Shown: one piece after another, positions 16,416 through 24,621 of the stretch | Numbering within the stretch: position 1 is the stretch's first letter | Layout: the number at the start of each line of letters is the position of its first letter | From: Algibacter amylolyticus | GTDB lineage: Bacteria; Bacteroidota; Bacteroidia; Flavobacteriales; Flavobacteriaceae | Direction of reading: 5' to 3' | Assembly: GCF_014202225.1 (NCBI RefSeq) | Contig: NZ_JACHGE010000001.1 | Coordinates: 1,089,795-1,153,794, forward strand | Length of the DNA stretch: 64,000 nt | Position numbers and translations under genes: made by a program | The notes under the pieces: generated by a model | What the model was told of the DNA's origin: nothing | The model's database searches: none | The model's input: the letters and a program-made list of their open reading frames with translations, nothing else

Positions 16416-17084
16416 TTAAGGTGTAGTTTTAACAAGTTCCACTGGGAAACCAAAATCATAATCGGTAAGGGTAGCAATCCAGTTCATTGTTCTTTGATCG
16501 GCAGAAATAGTTCCTGCGCTCATTGCTATTGGTCCAAAACCTATTACACTACCAGTTGAAGTAACTGTGTTAGAGCCAAAATCTACCATAATCACTGCAT
16601 CTGCTCCATAAGCAGCTCCATAATTATTTAAACTTCTCTCATAATAACCACCTAAAAGATCTGTACAATCAAAATTGCCATCAGTTCTAGTTGATACTAG
16701 TACAGGACTTGGTACCCTTCCAGGGCCAACTCTTCTACCCATATACACTCCTGCTATAGTTCCATTGTTTTCATAAACAATAACAGTACGTGATGCAGAA
16801 GCTAAAAAACCATCTGCGTTTTCAGTAGAATATGATACTGTGTAAAATCCAGGAGTATTTACGTCTATATCACTTTCAGTGTCGAAACCAACCGCCGCTC
16901 CAGCTACTGAGGCGTTTGCTCCGGGATCATTAAATGGTTGTCCTAATTCAGAATAAACAATGGCATCACCATTAATACTAAGTTCCGGAAATACTGTTAC
17001 TGTAGAAACATCTCCAGTTGAGTCTACACTACAGGACAAAAATGTTCCTGTAATAACTAAAATTACTATAATAAATTTTTTCAT
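16416..17084 (-). CDS. Lipoprotein with DUF5011/DUF5012-type immunoglobulin-like domain
   Basis: 222 residues from the ATG at 17084. Lipobox FLSC (C18), then an Ig-like domain: FPELSINGDAIVYSELGQPF, DPGANASV, INTPGFYTVSYS-type strands and ASRTVIVYEN, typical of the Bacteroidota domain found with SusCD pairs; a C-terminal domain of about 120 residues follows (GTIAGVYMGRRVGPG) of unclear fold. An ATG nine codons upstream (17111) would overlap the SusD gene and prepend MMLIKKKKK, which is not signal-like, so the internal start is preferred. Operon-internal: 13 nt after the SusD-like stop, 20 nt before the next gene. Confidence 0.82.
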   Translation of the reverse strand: MKKFIIVILVITGTFLSCSVDSTGDVSTVTVFPELSINGDAIVYSELGQPFNDPGANASVAGAAVGFDTESDIDVNTPGFYTVSYSTENADGFLASASRTVIVYENNGTIAGVYMGRRVGPGRVPSPVLVSTRTDGNFDCTDLLGGYYERSLNNYGAAYGADAVIMVDFGSNTVTSTGSVIGFGPIAMSAGTISADQRTMNWIATLTDYDFGFPVELVKTTP

Positions 17085-17097
17085 CTTTTTCTTTTTT

Positions 17098-18552
17098 TTA
17101 ATTAGCATCATACCAAACTGGCTCTGTAATTTTAATTACAGTATTGGGAGCGTTAGTATTTCTTTGGCTTTCTTCTTGAGGGTATTCAAATCGTTTAGGG
17201 AATTGACCACCTGTTTTTCCTTCCACTGAATATGCAAACTGACCAGGTACATATCCTGGAGATGTTTGATCGACCGTAGATACTTTAGGATATCCAGTTC
17301 TGTTATGTTCAATAAATGATTCAAATCCGTTGCCAGGAAAAAGTGATACCCATTTTTGAGTAATAATAGCTTCAACATTCTCTTCGGTACTAGCATTTGG
17401 ATATGCGTAATTACCGCTGATAAATGTTGTAGCATCCGCACCCCATTGGTCAAATGCAGCAGTAACTCCATCTTCGTATAAAGTTTGAGCGTTTGTACCT
17501 CCCATATATCTTGCACGTGCTTCTGCTTGTAAAAATAAGCTTTCTGCCTTAGAGATAAAATAGAACGGTGCGTCAGCTGATAAAATTACAACAGATGCAC
17601 TTCCGCTTCCGTCGTCAAAGTCACCTTGGTTTTGAAAAGTAGTTCCGTCATAAAAACTAGCTAATCTTGGGTCGCTATTAGAATCTAAATAGCTGCCTAA
17701 AGTAGTACTTGCTCTTAGGTTTGTTGCAACATTTAATTGACGTCTATCTGTTTCATATAAAGGGTTACTTTTACTGTCTTCATCAGTAAACTGAGTGATA
17801 GCCGCATCTTCATTTAAGAATGAAGCACCAGAATTAATTAAAGATGTAATTCCGTTTTGGGCAACAGTAGGTCTAACCTCAGATTGTCTTAAGTAGATTT
17901 TAAGTAATAAAGTATTTGCAAATTGTGTCCATTTAGTCATATCTCCTCCAAAGAGAAAATCAGAAGCTCCAGGGGTGTTATCTACTGGTGAATCAGCTAA
18001 GTTTCTTCCTAATGCATTTTTTAAATCGGCTACCATATTATCATATACTAACTCAGGTGCATCAAAAGCAGGGTTTAAAATTGCTGCATTGTTTGCTTCA
18101 GTGTAAGGAATAGAACCATAAAAATCTATTAGTAAGTGAGATGCATATACTTCTAATGTTGTGGCAACTAGATAGAAATTCCAGTTTTCTTGAGCCAAGG
18201 CATTGGCTTTTACATTTCTAGCATCAGTTAAAGCATCGTACATTGAAGACCAGCTTCCATTAATGAAGTTGTCCGCAGCTCCTAATGTGTAGTCATCAAT
18301 ATTTTTGTATTGATTCGCTACAGCACTTTGTGTCCAAAATTGACTCCAAAATCCACCAGCTAAAGCATAATATGATCCTGCACTTGCTGCTATACCTGTT
18401 TGTGCAGCTGGCATTTGAGAGCCCATCGGTACTTGTGATGGTGCTAATAAATCTGGGTCTATATTAATATCTAAGTCCGTATCACATGCTACAAAGAATA
18501 ACATGGTACTAGCAACAAAAAGGCTAGATATTTTTTTATATATATTTTTCAT
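17098..18552 (-). CDS. SusD/RagB-like nutrient-binding outer-membrane lipoprotein (SusD-like 2 type)
   Basis: 484 residues. Lipobox FVAC (C23), then DTDLDINIDPDLLAPSQVPM as in the SusD-like_2 branch, followed by the helical TPR-like core: FWSQFWTQSAVANQYKNIDD, LIDFYGSIPYTEA, MTKWTQFANTLLLKIYLRQS, and AESLFLQAEARARYMG near the C-terminus with RFEYPQEESQRN. It caps the SusC barrel and binds the substrate at the cell surface. It starts 26 nt after the SusC stop. No glycoside hydrolase neighbours reveal the ligand. Confidence 0.9.
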   Translation of the reverse strand: MKNIYKKISSLFVASTMLFFVACDTDLDINIDPDLLAPSQVPMGSQMPAAQTGIAASAGSYYALAGGFWSQFWTQSAVANQYKNIDDYTLGAADNFINGSWSSMYDALTDARNVKANALAQENWNFYLVATTLEVYASHLLIDFYGSIPYTEANNAAILNPAFDAPELVYDNMVADLKNALGRNLADSPVDNTPGASDFLFGGDMTKWTQFANTLLLKIYLRQSEVRPTVAQNGITSLINSGASFLNEDAAITQFTDEDSKSNPLYETDRRQLNVATNLRASTTLGSYLDSNSDPRLASFYDGTTFQNQGDFDDGSGSASVVILSADAPFYFISKAESLFLQAEARARYMGGTNAQTLYEDGVTAAFDQWGADATTFISGNYAYPNASTEENVEAIITQKWVSLFPGNGFESFIEHNRTGYPKVSTVDQTSPGYVPGQFAYSVEGKTGGQFPKRFEYPQEESQRNTNAPNTVIKITEPVWYDAN

Positions 18553-18577
18553 TTTTATTTGAGTATTTTAAGTTTTG

Positions 18578-21500
18578 TTAAAATGTTAATTTAATACTAC
18601 CACCATAAGCTCTTTGTGATGGATTAGCAGCAAATTCTCCAAATTCACTTCTTATTCCTCTACCGTAACTTGTTGTTTCTGGATCTACATAAGTGTTATC
18701 TGCTGGTGTCCATAAAAACAGGTTTTTACCATAAATAGTAAATGTTAGGTTAGTCAAGTTTAACTGATCAATTACCTTAGACGGGAATGAGTAAGATAAT
18801 GAAACGTCTCTTAGTCTGATAAACGTTTTATCGATAATATGATCTTGTTCTACAGCTGCATTTTGTTGTGTATTATAAAAAGCTGTTACATCATCAAATG
18901 CTACTGGAGTTGTGTTTTCAACATAACCACCAGATCCATCAGGAACTACCGAGTTTGGTATTATCCATGGGTTTCTGCCGTTATATGTTGTTTCGATACC
19001 ATTACCAACAAAATAGTTAAGACGTTTTGTGTATGAATACATTTCACCACCTTGTTTCCAGTCCCATCCCATATTGAATGTGAAATCTTTATAAGTGAAT
19101 GTGTTTTTTAATCCCATTATAAAATCTCTCTGAGAATTTCCTAGCTCAACTTCAGTACCATCATAAGTATAATATCCTGTGTCAGGATTTGCAATTATTT
19201 GCCCTTCATCATTTCTTGTAGGCGCTGGACCGTAAAATGTTCCAAGTGGTTTTCCTTCTTCGGCATAGAAATTAACTCCGTAAGCATTGTAAATAGATAC
19301 TTTTCCATCGTCATTTCCAACTCTAGTTACTTCACTATCATTTTTAGTAAACGTATAGCTTAAATTCCAAGAAAAGTTGTCTGAAACAATAGGTTTAGCT
19401 GTAAGTAATAATTCTATACCTTTGTTTGTTAAGTCAACAGGGTTAGCTGTAACAGTTGAGTATCCTGTTGAACGTGCTACAGGTAGGTCAACGATTAAAT
19501 CGTTAGTTTTTCTACTATATAATGAAACGTCTAAACCAAGTCTTCTGTTAAAGAATTGAGTATCAAATCCTAACTCGATTTCATCTGTAAGTTCAGGTTT
19601 TAAGTTTTGATTTTCAATTCTTCCAAAAATCTCATAAGCATTAACACCTCCAAACGGATAAGTTACGTTTCCAAAATAAGCATCGTTTGCTGATTGACCT
19701 GCTGTGGCAGATACGCTGTAAACATTTGTGTCATTACCTACTCTAGCAAAACCACCTCTTAACTTAGTAAATGTACTTCCATTGTCAATAACAATAGCAG
19801 CTAAAGATGCAGAAGGGTAGAAGTATGAGTTGTTAGCTAATGGTAAAGTAGAAGAAAAATCATTTCTAGCAGTAACTGTTAAGAAATATTTGTCTAAATA
19901 ACCAAATTCAGCTTGACCATAAATACCAAATACACGTCTTACATAATCACTTTGTGCTAAAACTGGTGTAGATGCAGAGTTACTAAGTTCATAATAGTTA
20001 GGTAAATCTAAATCGTTAACCGTTACGCTTAATGACTCTCCATTTCTTTCATTAAAGTTAATTCCTCCTAAAGCATTTAAAGTTAAATCTTCAGAAATAT
20101 TAGTGTTGTAGTTTAAGTTAAGGTAAGTATCAAATTCTCTGTTAGTATATTTTGATTCTTGTACAGCTCCAACTACTCCGTTTGCTCCTCCAAGGTCTTG
20201 AGGAGATCCAGGTACATATTCAATTATAGCTCCGTAACGTTTAATGCTTTCGTTGTCGATATCTGTACCTACTTGAAATTGTGCAGAAAATTTATCTGTA
20301 AAGGCATAATTAAAGTTTGCATTACCATAGAATCTATCTTTTTTGATCTCTACACTATTAGAGTTTAAAGTTACATATGGGTTAGCAGCATAAGGCGTGT
20401 AGAAGTAACTAGGTGTATTAAAAAGGTTAGTTTGGTCTTCTAAATCAATAATACTAATATCGTTTGGTATTTGAATTAACTCTTGAGTTAAAGATTTACC
20501 AAATCCAGCATCATCTCCTTGTCCAGTAGGAATAGCAGATTGCTCTTTATGTGCGTAATTTGCGCTTAGACGTACTTTAAATTTATCTGAACCAATACCA
20601 GCGTTAACACCAAAGTTGTTCTTTACGAAAGTATCACCATCTGAAGGGAAAATACCATCAACATCTACTCTAGAATAAGTAAACGCAACATCTGAGTTAT
20701 CGTTACCACTACTAATAGTGATACTGTTATTAAAAGAGGTTCCTGTTTCATAAAAATCTCTAACATTATTCTCTAATGCTTCATAAGGCTTTATAAGTTG
20801 TGAATTATCAATAATTCTACTCCAAGGTCTTATTTGACCATTAAAAGGTGCTCCCCATGATCCATTTTCATTACTTGCTGCTGTAGATCCTTCTCCTGTT
20901 ACACTAGAGTAAGAAGCTCCGGCCCAACCTGTACCAAATTCTTTTTGAGTATCTGTTGTTCTTGCTAGCTCTAAGAAATCTGTAGAAGAAGATATACTAA
21001 CTCTCATTTTATTCTTACCTCTTTTGGTTTGAATAATAATAGCTCCATTTGCTGCTCTAGAACCATATAAGGCTGTTGCTGCAGCACCTTTTAAGAAGTT
21101 AATGCTTTCAATGTTATTAGGGTCAATATCATTTACACCAGATCCGGCATCGAAAGAACTTGTGCTCCCCACACTACTATTTGATCTATCTAGAATAGGA
21201 GAACCATCTACAACATAAAGCGGCGCATTAGATCCTGTAATTGAACTAATACCTCTAAAAATAACTTTTGTTGACGCTCCTGGTTGAGCTGGTGAAGAAA
21301 TATCAACACCCGCAATTTTACCTGAAAGAGTTTCAAGTGGGTTACTAGTAGATACTTCAGTAAGATCCTTGTTAGAAACCTTTGTCGCTGAATATCCTAG
21401 GGATTTTGATTGACGTTTAATACCAAAAGCAGTTACAACTACTTCTTCTAAAGATTCTGCATCTTCTTCAAGTGTAACATTAATTTTGCTTGAAGCGCCA

Positions 21501-21754
21501 ACAGCAACCTCTTTCGTAGTGTATCCAACAAAACTAAATACCAAAGTACCTCCTTGGTTAGCTTTTAATGAATAATTACCATCGAAATCTGATGATGTAC
21601 CTGATGAAGTACCTTTTACTAAGACAGTAGCTCCAGGTAGTGGGAGCCCTGAGGCATCCGATACTGTTCCTGAAATTGTCTTTTCTTGTGCGAACGTTAG
21701 TTGCACGACAAACGCTAGTAATAGCGTTAGAATTCCACTAAACTTTGTTTTCAT
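18578..21754 (-). CDS. SusC/RagA-family TonB-linked outer-membrane transporter
   Basis: 1,058 residues from the ATG at 21754. Signal peptide (MKTKFSGILTLLLAFVVQLTFA), carboxypeptidase-D regulatory-like domain (ISGTVSDASGLPLPGATVLV ... VTLEE, about 25-98), TonB-interacting SLEEVVVTAFG (about 101-111), plug with GVDISSPAQPG and LYVVDGSPI, FLKGAAATALYGSRAANGAI, then the 22-strand barrel with aromatic C-terminus ending IKLTF. An in-frame ATG ten codons upstream (21784) would put MALTNSNNYK before the signal peptide and is rejected. It imports SusD-bound substrate into the periplasm at the expense of TonB. No sigma/anti-sigma pair or hybrid two-component regulator is in the window. Confidence 0.93.
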   Translation of the reverse strand: MKTKFSGILTLLLAFVVQLTFAQEKTISGTVSDASGLPLPGATVLVKGTSSGTSSDFDGNYSLKANQGGTLVFSFVGYTTKEVAVGASSKINVTLEEDAESLEEVVVTAFGIKRQSKSLGYSATKVSNKDLTEVSTSNPLETLSGKIAGVDISSPAQPGASTKVIFRGISSITGSNAPLYVVDGSPILDRSNSSVGSTSSFDAGSGVNDIDPNNIESINFLKGAAATALYGSRAANGAIIIQTKRGKNKMRVSISSSTDFLELARTTDTQKEFGTGWAGASYSSVTGEGSTAASNENGSWGAPFNGQIRPWSRIIDNSQLIKPYEALENNVRDFYETGTSFNNSITISSGNDNSDVAFTYSRVDVDGIFPSDGDTFVKNNFGVNAGIGSDKFKVRLSANYAHKEQSAIPTGQGDDAGFGKSLTQELIQIPNDISIIDLEDQTNLFNTPSYFYTPYAANPYVTLNSNSVEIKKDRFYGNANFNYAFTDKFSAQFQVGTDIDNESIKRYGAIIEYVPGSPQDLGGANGVVGAVQESKYTNREFDTYLNLNYNTNISEDLTLNALGGINFNERNGESLSVTVNDLDLPNYYELSNSASTPVLAQSDYVRRVFGIYGQAEFGYLDKYFLTVTARNDFSSTLPLANNSYFYPSASLAAIVIDNGSTFTKLRGGFARVGNDTNVYSVSATAGQSANDAYFGNVTYPFGGVNAYEIFGRIENQNLKPELTDEIELGFDTQFFNRRLGLDVSLYSRKTNDLIVDLPVARSTGYSTVTANPVDLTNKGIELLLTAKPIVSDNFSWNLSYTFTKNDSEVTRVGNDDGKVSIYNAYGVNFYAEEGKPLGTFYGPAPTRNDEGQIIANPDTGYYTYDGTEVELGNSQRDFIMGLKNTFTYKDFTFNMGWDWKQGGEMYSYTKRLNYFVGNGIETTYNGRNPWIIPNSVVPDGSGGYVENTTPVAFDDVTAFYNTQQNAAVEQDHIIDKTFIRLRDVSLSYSFPSKVIDQLNLTNLTFTIYGKNLFLWTPADNTYVDPETTSYGRGIRSEFGEFAANPSQRAYGGSIKLTF

Positions 21755-21824
21755 TTTGTAATTATTTGAATTAGTCAATGCCAAAAATCATAAATTAAAG
21801 TTAATAAAACAATAAATAATGGTT

Positions 21825-21850
21825 AAAATTTGGGGAAATGCTCAAATTTT
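21825..21850 (-). terminator. Probable weak terminator downstream of the Omp85-type gene
   Basis: Minus strand AAAATTTG - 10-nt loop - CAAATTTT, A+T-rich 8-bp stem with U-rich 3' arm, 22 nt past the Omp85-type stop. Confidence 0.4.
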
Positions 21851-21871
21851 TAAGGATTTAATAAATGAGAA

Positions 21872-23566
21872 CTAGAAATTTGCGGTCAAACTGAAGTGTA
21901 ATTTAGAATTAGCTAATTTAAATGGTGTATTCTCATTTTTGCCATTAGCATAGTTAAGTTTCAGTAGGCCTGACTTTGTAAGAATAGCAAACCCAAAGCC
22001 GTAACCAAACAGTTTTTCTTTGGTGCTTTGCGTTTTGTTTTCAAAATAACCGGCGTCGATAATGCTATGGATGTAAATGGAATTGTTTAATTGATATCGG
22101 TATTCAGTATTTATTAAGTTGTAAAAAGTAGCGTTCAAACTATTTTCTTCAAAACCTCTTAATGAGTTTATACCTCCAAATCTTAATAATTCATTTTCAA
22201 AATAGCTGTTTGATATTAAACTGTTTCCATTTGTTTTAATATATAAACTGTTTTTATTGTTTAAGTTTATAATTTTCATTAATTCGAATGAAATTTGTGA
22301 CTGCTTTTCTTTGTTATCTTTAGTTATTCTGTTTCCGATTCCGGTTTCAAAATATATTTTGGAACTTATGGGGAATAGTAAGTTATTGTTTTGCTGTTTT
22401 ACATATTGATATGCTAAGTTGTATAGCGTCGTATTATAATCGTTTATGTTTAAGCTATTATTGTTGTTGAGTGTATTGTTTGATTCTGTGGTGGTGATTC
22501 CGGCAAATATTTTAGAGCTAGAATTTATTTGGTAGTTAATCTTTACGTGTTGGTTTACAGTTGTAAACGAGGTGTCTTTTTTAAAAATTCTCAACATTAA
22601 GTTTATGCCAATTGGTGAATTGAATAGATAGGGTAGCTCGGTATTAACTTCAAATGTTTTTTGATCGTTCTCATCGCTCTTGTAACGTAGGCTGAAAGAT
22701 TCTCCAAAATTTAAATTGTTATTAAGCTTAAGATTTAAATAACCATCAAACTCTAGTTTATTCGTTTCTTCGTTTGTTCCAAATCCTAAAAAGCCATCAA
22801 AATTGTTGCTTTTAGATTTTTCTAGGTATAGATAAAGTGTTGTAGAATCTTTTAAAAATAAAACTTCTGGTGCTTTTACTTCGTTTGCGAAATTCAAGTT
22901 TGTTAGTTGTTCAGTTTTTGATTTTATGTTATCTATATCAAAGTTTTGATTTTGTTTTATTTTTAAATAATGTTTTAAATAGGATTTTGGGAATTTCTCA
23001 TAGCCCTGTACTTTAATATTGCTTATGGTTCGTTTAGTGGTGTTATTGCTGGTTATTAATTGCGCTTTTAAAGTTCTATTTTTTTTTATTTCAAGTTGAG
23101 ATAGTTTGACTTTAGAGAACGGGAAGCCTTTTTGAGAAATCTCGGTATTTATAATGTTTAATGCTTTTTCAATATTTTGTAACTTAAGGATGAAATAGTC
23201 GTTATAAATATCGTTAGAAACTAAATTTAGTGTAGATGTATCGGTTTTTGTATTATCGTAAAATATATATAAGGAGTCAAATTTGTTTTTTAAGTGCATT
23301 GTAGAATGAAACGTACTATCGTTTATCCTTTTAATAGCGAATAATTCATTTTCAATATAGCCTAGTTTTGAAAACTTATTCTGCGCCGCTTTAGTTTCGT
23401 TTCTTATGGACTTGTAGTCTTTATGAAATTTAACGTAGCCAATGGAATCTATTATAAGTGTTTCTAATTCGTTTTCTCCTCCAATATTTAAAATTAAATT
23501 CTGACTTAAGCCTTCTAAAGAAAAAAGGATATATATAATAAGGATGAAGTAAGAAGGTTTTTGCAC
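21872..23566 (-). CDS. Omp85-superfamily outer-membrane protein (POTRA plus barrel)
   Basis: 564 residues, begun by GTG at 23566 (no in-frame ATG upstream before the promoter region). Signal peptide MQKPSYFILIIYILFSLEGLS; N-terminal POTRA-like region including a beta-alpha-alpha-beta unit TISNIKVQGYEKFPKSYLKH (about 181-200) and DIDNIKSKTEQLTNLNFAN; the rest is a 16-strand-type barrel with the Omp85 lid motif LRGF (in GGINSLRGFEENS) and the final aromatic LTANF. The protein is about 200 residues shorter than BamA and unusually N/K-rich. Members insert or secrete outer-membrane proteins; a TamA- or FhaC-like role is possible, the substrate is unknown. It diverges from rpsL. Confidence 0.85.
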   Translation of the reverse strand: MQKPSYFILIIYILFSLEGLSQNLILNIGGENELETLIIDSIGYVKFHKDYKSIRNETKAAQNKFSKLGYIENELFAIKRINDSTFHSTMHLKNKFDSLYIFYDNTKTDTSTLNLVSNDIYNDYFILKLQNIEKALNIINTEISQKGFPFSKVKLSQLEIKKNRTLKAQLITSNNTTKRTISNIKVQGYEKFPKSYLKHYLKIKQNQNFDIDNIKSKTEQLTNLNFANEVKAPEVLFLKDSTTLYLYLEKSKSNNFDGFLGFGTNEETNKLEFDGYLNLKLNNNLNFGESFSLRYKSDENDQKTFEVNTELPYLFNSPIGINLMLRIFKKDTSFTTVNQHVKINYQINSSSKIFAGITTTESNNTLNNNNSLNINDYNTTLYNLAYQYVKQQNNNLLFPISSKIYFETGIGNRITKDNKEKQSQISFELMKIINLNNKNSLYIKTNGNSLISNSYFENELLRFGGINSLRGFEENSLNATFYNLINTEYRYQLNNSIYIHSIIDAGYFENKTQSTKEKLFGYGFGFAILTKSGLLKLNYANGKNENTPFKLANSKLHFSLTANF

Positions 23567-23670
23567 TTTTTTAAACGGCTTTTTTTTATGTAAATCTAAC
23601 GTAAAATCTAGGTTTATAATATGGAGATTGATAATATTTTTGAAAACTCTTAAAAATTAACCGATTAGGA

Positions 23671-23701
23671 TTTGAATTCTAAAAATTAATTTCTACATTT
23701 G
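23671..23701 (+). promoter_or_regulatory. Promoter of the str-S10-spc ribosomal operon (TTTG-N19-TACATTTG)
   Basis: TTTG at 23671-23674 and TACATTTG at 23694-23701, spacing 19: an excellent match to the Bacteroidota consensus. It precedes rpsL by 44 nt. Confidence 0.8.
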
Positions 23702-23705
23702 CACC

Positions 23706-23720
23706 CCTCTTAAAAAGAGG
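23706..23720 (+). promoter_or_regulatory. Leader hairpin near the rpsL transcription start
   Basis: CCTCTT-AAA-AAGAGG forms a 6-bp stem at the likely transcript 5' end, about 25 nt before the rpsL ATG. It could protect the mRNA 5' end or tune translation of S12. Not followed by a T-run. Confidence 0.4.
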
Positions 23721-23745
23721 ATAATAAAATTTATATATAATATAT

Positions 23746-24120
23746 ATGCCAACAATTTCGCAATTAGTAAGAAAAGGAAGAGCCAAAATAACCAAGAAGA
23801 GTAAATCGGCTGCTTTAGATTCTTGTCCGCAAAGACGTGGTGTGTGTACTCGTGTTTACACAACAACTCCTAAAAAACCAAATTCAGCAATGAGAAAGGT
23901 AGCAAGGGTTCGTTTAACAAACGGTAACGAGGTTAACGCATACATCGGTGGTGAAGGACACAATCTACAAGAGCACTCGATAGTATTGGTTAGAGGTGGA
24001 AGGGTAAAAGATTTACCAGGAGTTAGATATCACATTGTACGTGGTGCTTTAGACACAGCAGGTGTTTCAGGTAGAACGCAACGTAGATCTAAGTATGGTG
24101 CAAAACGCCCTAAAAAGTAA
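23746..24120 (+). CDS. rpsL: 30S ribosomal protein S12
   Basis: 124 residues, typical length. It contains the decoding-centre loops [12 protein letters not shown] (about 41-52) and [13 protein letters not shown] (about 84-97), where streptomycin-resistance substitutions arise; both are wild type by family consensus. Basic C-terminus GTKRPK-like (GAKRPKK). First gene of the fused str/S10/spc cluster behind a strong promoter; rpsG follows after 21 nt. Confidence 0.98.
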   Translation: MPTISQLVRKGRAKITKKSKSAALDSCPQRRGVCTRVYTTTPKKPNSAMRKVARVRLTNGNEVNAYIGGEGHNLQEHSIVLVRGGRVKDLPGVRYHIVRGALDTAGVSGRTQRRSKYGAKRPKK

Positions 24121-24141
24121 TTAAAACTTTAAGAAGAAGAC

Positions 24142-24618
24142 ATGAGAAAAAGAGCAGCAAAAAAGAGACCGCTTTTACCAGACCCTAAATTTAACGATCA
24201 GTTAGTAACTCGTTTCGTTAACATGATGATGTGGGATGGAAAAAAGTCTGTCGCTTTTAAGGTATTCTACGATGCAATTGATATTGTAGATTCGAAAAAA
24301 ACTGACGAAGAGAAAACAGGTTTAGAAATCTGGAAAGATGCCTTATCTAACGTTATGCCTCACGTAGAAGTACGTAGTCGTCGTGTTGGTGGAGCAACAT
24401 TCCAAATTCCAATGCAAATTCGTCCAGATCGTAAAGTTTCTACTGCAATGAAATGGTTAATTAGCTATTCACGTAAAAGAAACGAAAAATCAATGGCGTT
24501 ACGTTTAGCCTCTGAGGTTTTAGCAGCAGCTAAAGAAGAAGGAGCGGCGGTTAAGAAAAGAGTTGATACTCACAAAATGGCAGAAGCAAACAAAGCATTC
24601 TCTCACTTTAGATTCTAA
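24142..24618 (+). CDS. rpsG: 30S ribosomal protein S7
   Basis: 158 residues; primary 16S 3'-domain binder. Typical MRKRAAKKR start, [20 protein letters not shown], the beta-hairpin [20 protein letters not shown] (split, about 72-92) and C-terminal [15 protein letters not shown]. Three bases separate it from fusA, so the two are likely translationally coupled. S7 is the autogenous repressor of the str operon in E. coli; no E. coli-like site is evident in the short 21-nt rpsL-rpsG gap. Confidence 0.98.
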   Translation: MRKRAAKKRPLLPDPKFNDQLVTRFVNMMMWDGKKSVAFKVFYDAIDIVDSKKTDEEKTGLEIWKDALSNVMPHVEVRSRRVGGATFQIPMQIRPDRKVSTAMKWLISYSRKRNEKSMALRLASEVLAAAKEEGAAVKKRVDTHKMAEANKAFSHFRF

Positions 24619-24621
24619 GAC

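Noticed and set aside
17098..21754. SusCD region as a polysaccharide utilisation locus
   Set aside because: No carbohydrate-active enzyme or regulator is encoded in the flanking genes within this window, so the polysaccharide call is not supported.
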